Below, in pieces: positions 22,001 to 28,624 of a stretch of DNA of 28,624 bases. The translations under genes and the position numbers were made by a program. The stretch's first letter is position 1. Each line of letters starts with the position of its first letter. Source of the stretch: Haplosporangium gracile (lineage: Eukaryota; Mortierellomycota; Mortierellomycetes; Mortierellales; Mortierellaceae). The notes below the pieces were generated by a model. That model was not told the DNA's origin. It worked only from the letters and a program-made list of their open reading frames with translations, and did not search any database. The stretch spans positions 1 to 28,624 of the forward strand of contig JAAAUF010000436.1 in the NCBI GenBank assembly GCA_015499985.1, written 5' to 3'.

Positions 22001-23104
22001 TTAGGTCGGTCGATGTTGGGGAGGTTGACTTGAGGACGCCATGGCATGTTGTCGTTAGCGTTTGCGACTATTAGATAAGGCATGGACAGTAACAATCAGT
22101 TAGCAGAAAAGAAGAAAAAAAAGGGTCCAAAGGTATTTGTGATTTAGATCTCTCCTCGCCATTAAAGAACGATCCAGTCCTTGCTTGTCAAGTGCGATTG
22201 TCTGTCGTCGCATAGTGGCAGTAGGCAGGAATACCCTGTGTTTGTTATTTGCTCTTTTCCCTCCCCAACAGCTTTTTCCCTTCCCATCCCTTCCCGAACC
22301 CACACAATATTCACATTCACACAGCATTCACACAACATTCACGCTCGCAGACACGCATTGCTGAAAAGAAGAGACGAATCCGCTTCGTCCGTTCGATCCA
22401 TATGGTGGGCGTGGGACTATCGGGAGCAAAATAAAGCTGCCTTCACTCCACTTTTTCCTGCTGCTCTTCGTACTCATTTCCTTTTAGTCGTTCTTTCCTT
22501 CGTCTTTTTTCCATCGACACTGACGGACGGACGGACGGACGGACGGACTCATTATCATATCATCATCGACCGCTCTATTAAATTCAGAAAAATCTATTAA
22601 ATCATACCTGGCGGAGATACAGGGCTGTTCTGAAAGGTCTTGGGTCGTGCCCTGCGATACATATCATCATAGGCCGGGCCGGGAGGGATCTGGCCCCCCG
22701 CTGGCGGTGGTGGTGGCGGGCCATATCTCTCCATCACTTGCATTATATACGATGTAAAAGAAACAAAAGGAGCGATTGGTCAGTTTCTCTGACTGGCAAG
22801 TAAAGGTCTTTCACGAATCATTCTTGACAGAGACTGTTTATCCATTTGATAAGGAAAGGCCAGGGGGGAGGACGTCGTTCGTGTTTTTGTATGTTTCTTA
22901 TTGCTTACTGGGTCGTGGGCCTCGGTGATGGAGGTCATGTCCGCCATTCATGGGACGATTAAGTGGAGGGTGGAAGGTATTGTCGCGCAAATTGGACATG
23001 CTGTTGGCACCACGAGGGATCTGGTAGTGTTGTGGGGGCATGTTGAGCATCTCGCCCGAGGTGGAACGGACGTGGTTGCGGGTGTTTATCGACAGGGACG
23101 CCAT
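16029..23104 (-). CDS. DIP2/Cmr2-like protein, tandem FAAL-like adenylation domains (10 exons)
   Basis: Exons: 23104-22909, 22736-22608, 22067-20463, 20314-19930, 19822-19488, 19338-18403, 18310-17952, 17846-17365, 17261-17040, 16929-16029. All junctions are GT-AG and in frame, giving 1849 residues. The N-terminal 115 residues are Pro-rich and probably disordered, and no DMAP1-binding domain is visible. The first AMP-binding (fatty-acyl-AMP-ligase-like) domain spans about 135-840; its A3-type loop is the degenerate AYIEYSKSPNGELKG (about 331-345). A Ser/Thr/Pro-rich insert occupies about 366-417. The second domain spans about 895-1570; its A3 equivalent, FVHYSADMRRTLVKVSH (about 1108-1124), is also degenerate. 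No carrier, condensation or reductase domain follows. Architecture and degenerate loops match DIP2/Cmr2 proteins, which in yeast and animals regulate a subset of diacylglycerol species. The last 260 residues form a Gly/Ser/Thr/Pro-rich tail. The start is the ATG at 23104; the frame is open a few codons upstream but has no earlier ATG there. Confidence 0.92.
22522..22548. repeat. (GACG)n tetranucleotide microsatellite in DIP2-gene intron 2
   Basis: Nearly seven perfect GACG units. They lie within the 540-nt second intron (22607-22068) of the DIP2-like gene, the longest intron in that gene. Confidence 0.95.
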
Positions 23105-24240
23105 GGACGCGGGTAGTGTCAAAGGGTGTGTCTAGGGAGGGGTGGCTGTGGGTGTGGTAGGTAGGTATGTTAAGAGAACGAGAGAGAGAGAAAGAGAGAG
23201 AGTCAAGGAGTGCTGTTAGAGAGAAAGGAAGGAGAGAGTGTTTTCAAGATAGAGAAGCTGTTGTTGTCAAGAAGAAGCGGGGGAGAAGGAAGAAAAAAAA
23301 AGAAAGAGTGGGTGAGTGAAAGGGAAAAGGAACGATGTGGTGTGTGTGGGAGAAGGAGGAGGAGGGAAACGCAAATGCAACATAAAATAACTATCGCAGG
23401 TAGTCAAACAGACAGACAATTAGGCAGGTCGATTGTCGAGACACACAACAACACAACAACACAACAAAGCAACAAAGCAAGCAAGTCAGTCAACCAGCTA
23501 ACTGAACTAAAAGCTACAGCTACTACACTACTACTATCTCTACACACGCGCATTCGCATTGCAGTGCTGGCAACACCCAATACACACCGCACCCTTGTTC
23601 CTTTTACTCGGTGTGTAAGTTGACGGTTGAAATATAACACACGATCTTCCGGGTTCAATTGGTCGTCGTAGAAAGTAGAACGAGTGTGAATATGGGTCAT
23701 CATAATTATAACCATAGAGAATACAGGGGCAAAAGAGAACTGGTGCATATGAAAAGGGACAAGGAAGGGGGGACCAAGTGGGGGATTGGTGCAACAAGAT
23801 GTGTGAGTATTGGCGACCCTCTTCCCCTCTTTTTTCACTCACCCCCCTTTCACACATACTTTTCGGCTCAATTACCAACGGTTCTTCTGTACATAACATT
23901 CACAGGGAACAAAGCAAAAGTAGCAAAGCAAGCAGCAAAATCGATTGGGGGAAATATACGACGCGGTGATATGTGCTTGAATGGTTGGTTGGCTCTGCTT
24001 TGCGTTGGTTGTTGCAAGAAGAACAGATGAAAAGAAGAACAAGAAAAGGAGTTGATGTTTTCAAAAATAAAACAGCAATTATAACGTACGAAGAAGACAC
24101 AACATGGCTCCTGTTCCATGGTGCTCATGAATCCTCACTTGCAGATGATAAAGAGAAAAAAAAGCGATTTGGGAAATGGGTACTATATCTATATTGTCTC
24201 CCAATGGGCCATAGGATGGATGGATGGCTGTGTACGTAGC
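23105..24240. other. Upstream region of the DIP2-like gene
   Basis: The + strand is purine-rich from about 23150 to 23370, so the gene's own strand is CT-rich directly ahead of its ATG. This is the pattern seen at other starts in the window. An ACAAC-type short repeat lies near 23443-23480. Open frames here lack coding signal. Confidence 0.5.
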
Positions 24241-25140
24241 ATGTAGCATGAGACCATGGGGCAAGCAGAGTGACAGTATAGGAGCAAGGGAAGGGAAGGA
24301 GGGGAGGAAGGACGAATAGAGGAGGAAGGAGAGACTCAATCAAAAATAGGCAAACAACAAAGAAAAAGATTTGCATTTCCTCCTGTTGTTCCTGTATACT
24401 GTTGCTATGGTATAAGTTGTAGCTGCTGTAGTTGCTGTTGCTAGCGTTGTTGTTGTTATTGTTGTTGTGTTCCGTTCTGTGTTCTGCTCGGTTTCTCCTT
24501 TTTGTTTCCAACACTCTCTCCTTTGTTCGTTTTGAGTTGAGAATAATGCCGAACAACCTTCTAAACGGTTTCTCTCTGTTTGACGAATGTCTGGTGAAGT
24601 ACACCGTAAGAATGGAGTGAACCACCATTTGCTTTGGCATACACACCAAACAAAAGTGCGATGTAACTTTGGTATTGTTGTTTTGCTGTTTACCTGATCG
24701 GAAGAAAGGAGTGGGGAAAGTGGTGGCGAATGTAAACACGGAAGGAAAAGAAAGGGAGAAGAGTGGAATGCAAGAAGTGGAATGCAGAGGTTGAGTTTAG
24801 ATCGCTTGTCTTGGTTGAAAGAGAGAGAAAAGTCGTTAAAGTGAAAAAGACGAGGGGTTTCGTTTCTTGGTGAGGGTATGGTGGGTGAGGTGGCGATATA
24901 CAAGTAAAAGAAGGAGGAGGAGGAGGAAGAAGCGTGTCGATGGAGTAAAGGACAAGAAGGGAGTGGAGAGAGAAAGAGGATGGACTGTGGGTAGGGAAAG
25001 GGGAGGAGGGAGAACGGGAAAAGAAGGACAAAGAGGAAAAGAGAGAAAGAAAAGACGAGTAAGCGCTCTGTGGATGCGAATGCAAAACAATAAGGGAACT
25101 GAGGAAGGCGATGAAGAATGATGAACGGAAATCAAAAATG
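24241..25140. other. Purine-rich noncoding tract
   Basis: Two purine-rich + strand blocks (about 24280-24370 and 24700-25065) flank a GT/T-rich section. Long - strand frames here are Ser/Leu/Phe-rich products of the CT-rich complement and carry no domain. It could be promoter or 5' UTR sequence of a - strand transcript, but I see no exon. Confidence 0.4.
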
Positions 25141-26757
25141 GGAAATAAGTGATCAGTTATGAAAAAAAAAAAAAAATCTGGCATGAACAAGAGTCCAAGG
25201 GGCACACACGCACATTTCAGTTAATGAAAATAACATACACACTCACACATACAAACACACGCACAAACACACAAGGTATCAATTATCAATGGCTAATGAT
25301 CGCTACTATTCATAATGGCCAATAATCTTGGTCTCCCTTTTTCGCCACTCACCCTCGGTTAAAAGGAAGAAGAACAGCAAAGAACGAAGAACGAAGGAAG
25401 GAAGGAAGCAATAAGGGAAAATAAAAACGATCAAAAAGACGGTGAGCATTTCATATCATTCGAATTCTATTTCTGTCGACAACAATCTCGCCGAAGCAAC
25501 ACAAAAAAGCACACGGGCACGGGCATTCTCTCTCGCTCTCCCTTTTCTTCTTTTCTTTGCCTTGCTTTGTTTCTTCCTTCAGGTCATACATACCGTTGCC
25601 ATAACCATATCCAATTTGATAAACAATCACCTCCACAACAAACTGGCCCAATGAGACCCGTCCCTTTGAAGCAGTTGCGCTCCAGCTTGGCCAGTCCCTT
25701 TACCTCAATCATTGGCGAGCCAGCTATCTATTAGTCTCATCCTCACAAAAGAATAATCGCCTCTTATTCTCGTTAAGGTTATCTTTTTCTGCATTTTTTT
25801 TTCGATGGAGCTGGTGAAGACAAAACGCAACAAAAAACTCAATTCGGCAGAACAGTTCTTTCCGAACAAATCATCGAATAAAGAAATCCTACAACCCAAC
25901 TGTACTCTCTCTGTCTCTCTCTCCCTCCCTCCCTCCCTCCTCCCTTCCCTTGTTCCTTCTCTCAATCTCACACACTTTTCTTAGTCTTGCCTCATCTTGG
26001 GATCAAGAAAACTGTAAGCGTACTTCTCCTTCCGTCCAAGGCCTTGCTCGATCACCTTCTTCTCTTACTCTCCAGTGGACCAATTCCACGGCTTGCTGTT
26101 TTAGCTTGCCCCAAGGCCGCAAGGCCGCAACTGTGCACGATGACGGAAGCATTAATTTTTGGCTTTGTTTCTTGTTCCTGATATTCATTGGCAGCCATGC
26201 AAGAAGGCATAAAAAAGGGCGTGGTTTCAATGACAATCCCCCTCCTCTTCCCTTGTTCTTCTGAAAAAATGCAAGGGCAAGACAAGGTGGTCATGGCTGC
26301 AAGGACAAAAAAGCAAACACTTACGCTGCCGCCGCCACGAAAACTTGGATTGACAAACAAACGAAAAAACAAAAACCATTTGTCCTTGTTTGCGACAACC
26401 GTTCGTTCGCTTTCGTGATAGTATGTGTCCCATCCTATTCTTCCTTTCTCCCTTCTCCAATTGTTGCCCGGCATGTATTTATAACCTCAGATGAGAATAA
26501 AAATAAATAAAGGAATGGACTTCCATCCTAAAGGTCAAAAAATAGCTGAACGCCCAATGTCCCAAAGTCGCCAATTGTTTACCCTTTTCGAGTGTACATG
26601 GTTGCCTGATTGTTTTTTTTTTGTGTGTTTGAACTGTGTCTGCATTATGCTTGGCGTGGCTTGACTTACATATCGTGACAACAGTTCCCCACCATTGTTT
26701 GAACATGTACGAAGCACATGAACAAATTAGCGAACATCCAGGGCGTTATCGTTCTGC
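25141..26757. other. Noncoding stretch with a CT-rich block
   Basis: Contains CA-rich sequence at 25205-25275, a tandem GGAA run near 25394-25408, and a CT-rich block on the + strand at 25903-25962. The CT block resembles the leader tracts upstream of genes here, but no convincing ORF follows it. A short duplication of AAGGCCGC occurs near 26113-26128. Confidence 0.45.
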
Positions 26758-26767
26758 CTTTAAAGAA

Positions 26768-27300
26768 TTGATCGATCGTACGCCCATCTTGCAAGCCGAT
26801 AGGGGTTTGTCTTGATCAAACACTCTTTTGTTCAGCCGATGTGTCCTCCCTTACTCTATGTCTTTTACAGTCGTCTGTTACTTTGTCAGCCTCTACCCGA
26901 TGTTTACCTCGTACTTTCTTTTCTTCCAAACTTGATCGATCATACCCTCAAGTCCAAAGGCGAAAAAGGCTGGTCCGACCGAAACGAATTTGTTTAAACC
27001 AATAAGTTTGTCTCTTTTCTATTTTCTCTCGAGAAAGTCCTGATCGATCGCACGCCCAAGTTGTAAGGCCGATGCCCAGAGAATTGTTTTGATTAAATAC
27101 CTTTTCGTTCAGTCGAAGGACGCATTCTTTCCTTAACTTCCCTTTCTCTCTCTCTCTTGCTATTTCGTCATTACCTTTGTCAACCTTCATCCAAGCGTCG
27201 CTTTTTCTTTCAAGAATTGATCTATCGTGCGCTCAAGTCCAATGATCAAAGGCCTGTCTTATTCAGCGTCCTGTTGTTCCAATCCAATGGATGAAATATT
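26768..27300. repeat. Diverged tandem repeat array with TGATCGATC cores
   Basis: Four related segments begin with a TGATCGATC-like core at 26769, 26933, 27041 and 27218; the last reads TGATCTATC. They continue with [C/T]ACGCCCA or a CTCAAGTCCAA variant. Segments 1 and 3 also share downstream blocks such as TTCAGYCGA and TTTGTCARCCT. Segments 2 and 4 share CTCAAGTCCAA. The simplest reading is an old duplication of a two-part module of about 275-285 bp, since diverged. No coding potential is evident. Confidence 0.75.
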
Positions 27301-28624
27301 CCTTCATCTCCATTGTCAAGCGTCCAGAATATACCCACGCCTCGTCACCTTTTTCTTTCCTTCTATAATAAAAAGATACCAGGCCCATCATATGGGAAGA
27401 AGGTGCTATTCAGTAGTGCCATTTCCTAAAAATACCGCGCGCCCTTGTCTATGGGCTTTTTTTTTCTTTGCCCTCCTTATTTTTTGCAAGCGTTTGGGTA
27501 GACCACCTCGCGTTCTGCAAAACTACTTTTTCTTTTTCGGATATGAAACACTCACGAGTAGTATTTCTTCTCATGCGTGCCCATTTCAGACCAAAATAAG
27601 GTATGGGTGCCAAACACAGCAGAATGGAGAAACAAGTTCTGACGCCTCATCCTTATTGCTACTCTAGTAAAACAAATTACTCGCCGCACTTGATCTTCTT
27701 TCCTAACAAAAAAAAGGGCCATACACTCTCGCAAGAATGTATTCTGAAAGTCGTGTGGTGGCAAAAGGGAAGATCTTCATGCCTTGATATTTTACTTCTC
27801 TTTCATCGTCCTCTCTATCCTCCATTCTCATTCGGTCTGCAACCCCACATTTTTCATTGCCCCCCCCCTTTCATCCTTTCTTCTTTTATGCTTTTTCTTT
27901 TGCCACTCTGCCTTCCACACATTCTGGATACATACCATCATCCCTCTATTTTTGCGTCTAGAACTCCCAGCGTCCCTTCTCTTTATACTCTTTCATCCAC
28001 TCGCCACACGTTTTCTATGCTAAACGTATCCTCTTTTTACTATCACACACCTATCAACCCGAACGAATCACAGTCCAACGCATATATGGTTTTATTCAAA
28101 GAAAAAAGAAAAGAAGACACGCTAACCTATCAGCCTAGGCGAACAGATTATGTCGTCTAGAGAAGCAAGGGGTAAGAAGGCGATAAGAAGGAGGGAGCTA
28201 GCTTTTAGCGATTATCAAAAAGGACGCACAGGGCAAGCAGAAGTTGATTGGTTCCTCCCTGCTAGTTCCAAAGACCACGTCCATCTGCTATGTTAAGGAG
28301 TTTCAAAAAGAAAGGGCAATAATATCAGGAGACGAAATAAATGGTAGCCATAGGGGCAAAGGAGTAAAAAGGAAAAGGGAAAGGAAAAGAGAAGGGAAAG
28401 AAAGGGAAATTGATAGTCTTACTAGAATAAAAACGCCATGCTACGTTGAGTTTCAGTCTACGCGGATTTGGTGAGTGGTAGCATAGGAAATGAAAGGAGG
28501 TGAACGAAAAGAAAAAAAAAAGTACAGAAGGAGGAGTGCCGACCACAATAAATAAAAACAAAAGAGTAAGCAGCGAGAAATGATAAGAAATGGTCAGGCT
28601 AAGATGCTCATGCGGCTGAGGGTG
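27301..28624. other. Noncoding right edge of window
   Basis: Pyrimidine-rich on the + strand to about 28030, then purine-rich (28150-28540, including a GGAAAAGG-type run near 28365-28405). Open frames are low-complexity and unconvincing on both strands. A gene beginning beyond the right edge could use this as its upstream region, but nothing in the window shows it. Confidence 0.4.

Noticed and set aside
3982..23104. Methyltransferase, flavin monooxygenase and adenylation-type protein adjacent on the same strand, as a secondary-metabolite gene cluster
   Set aside because: The adenylation-type protein has DIP2/Cmr2 architecture with two FAAL-like domains, degenerate A3 loops and no carrier, condensation or release domain. 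The methyltransferase carries a membrane anchor, and the genes are 2-4 kb apart, separated by a transposon and by noncoding DNA.
23640..23670. GGTTCAATTGG, resembling a tRNA T-loop
   Set aside because: No complementary T-stem, no A-box at the right distance and no acceptor stem pairing.
24125..25205. Long - strand open frames (up to 204 codons)
   Set aside because: They arise from CT-rich sequence, giving Ser/Leu/Phe/Pro-rich low-complexity products with no domain, and overlapping frames are open at the same time.
26090..26264. Short frame reading ATVHDDGSINFW, resembling a WD40 blade end
   Set aside because: It is isolated, followed by low-complexity sequence, with no other blade, no matching upstream exon and no gene-like codon pattern around it.

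Overview
The window looks like nuclear DNA of an early-diverging filamentous fungus, most plausibly a member of the Mortierellaceae. The support is: genes of 3-10 exons with short GT-AG introns (mostly about 90-230 nt), pyrimidine-rich tracts on the coding strand just upstream of start codons, many poly(T)/poly(A) runs, and a fungal gene set (CTP synthase, a membrane-anchored GH5 exo-beta-1,3-glucanase, a fungal DIP2/Cmr2 protein). The family-level placement is inference; no marker gene fixes it.

Layout, left to right. (1) 1-185, + strand: the 3' end of a CTP synthase gene. (2) 937-2917, + strand: a three-exon GH5 exo-beta-1,3-glucanase with an N-terminal membrane anchor. (3) 3982-6006, - strand: a four-exon membrane-anchored methyltransferase of the Methyltransf_22/FkbM-like type, convergent with the glucanase. 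(4) 7568-9531: a 1964-bp pogo/Tigger-type DNA transposon with 53-bp terminal inverted repeats and a transposase broken by three in-frame stops. (5) 9997-13794, - strand: a four-exon FAD-dependent monooxygenase with an unusually long Ser/Pro-rich C-terminal extension. (6) 16029-23104, - strand: a ten-exon DIP2/Cmr2-like protein of 1849 residues with two tandem fatty-acyl-AMP-ligase-like domains. (7) 23105-28624: a 5.5-kb stretch with no convincing gene. It holds long purine-rich and pyrimidine-rich tracts and a diverged tandem repeat array around 26768-27300.

Exon boundaries for the four complete genes were worked out by hand. Every junction uses GT-AG and keeps frame. The one unresolved point is a coding-looking 41-nt stretch inside the first methyltransferase intron.

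The genes do not form an operon or an obvious pathway. Adjacent monooxygenase, adenylation-type and methyltransferase genes superficially resemble a biosynthetic cluster, but the adenylation-type protein is a DIP2 homologue without carrier domains. I read the window as ordinary gene territory with one decayed transposon. I found no strong candidate for a wholly new system. The best leads are the elaborated monooxygenase, the unjoinable micro-exon, an orphan exon-like ORF at 6692, and the repeat array near 27 kb.
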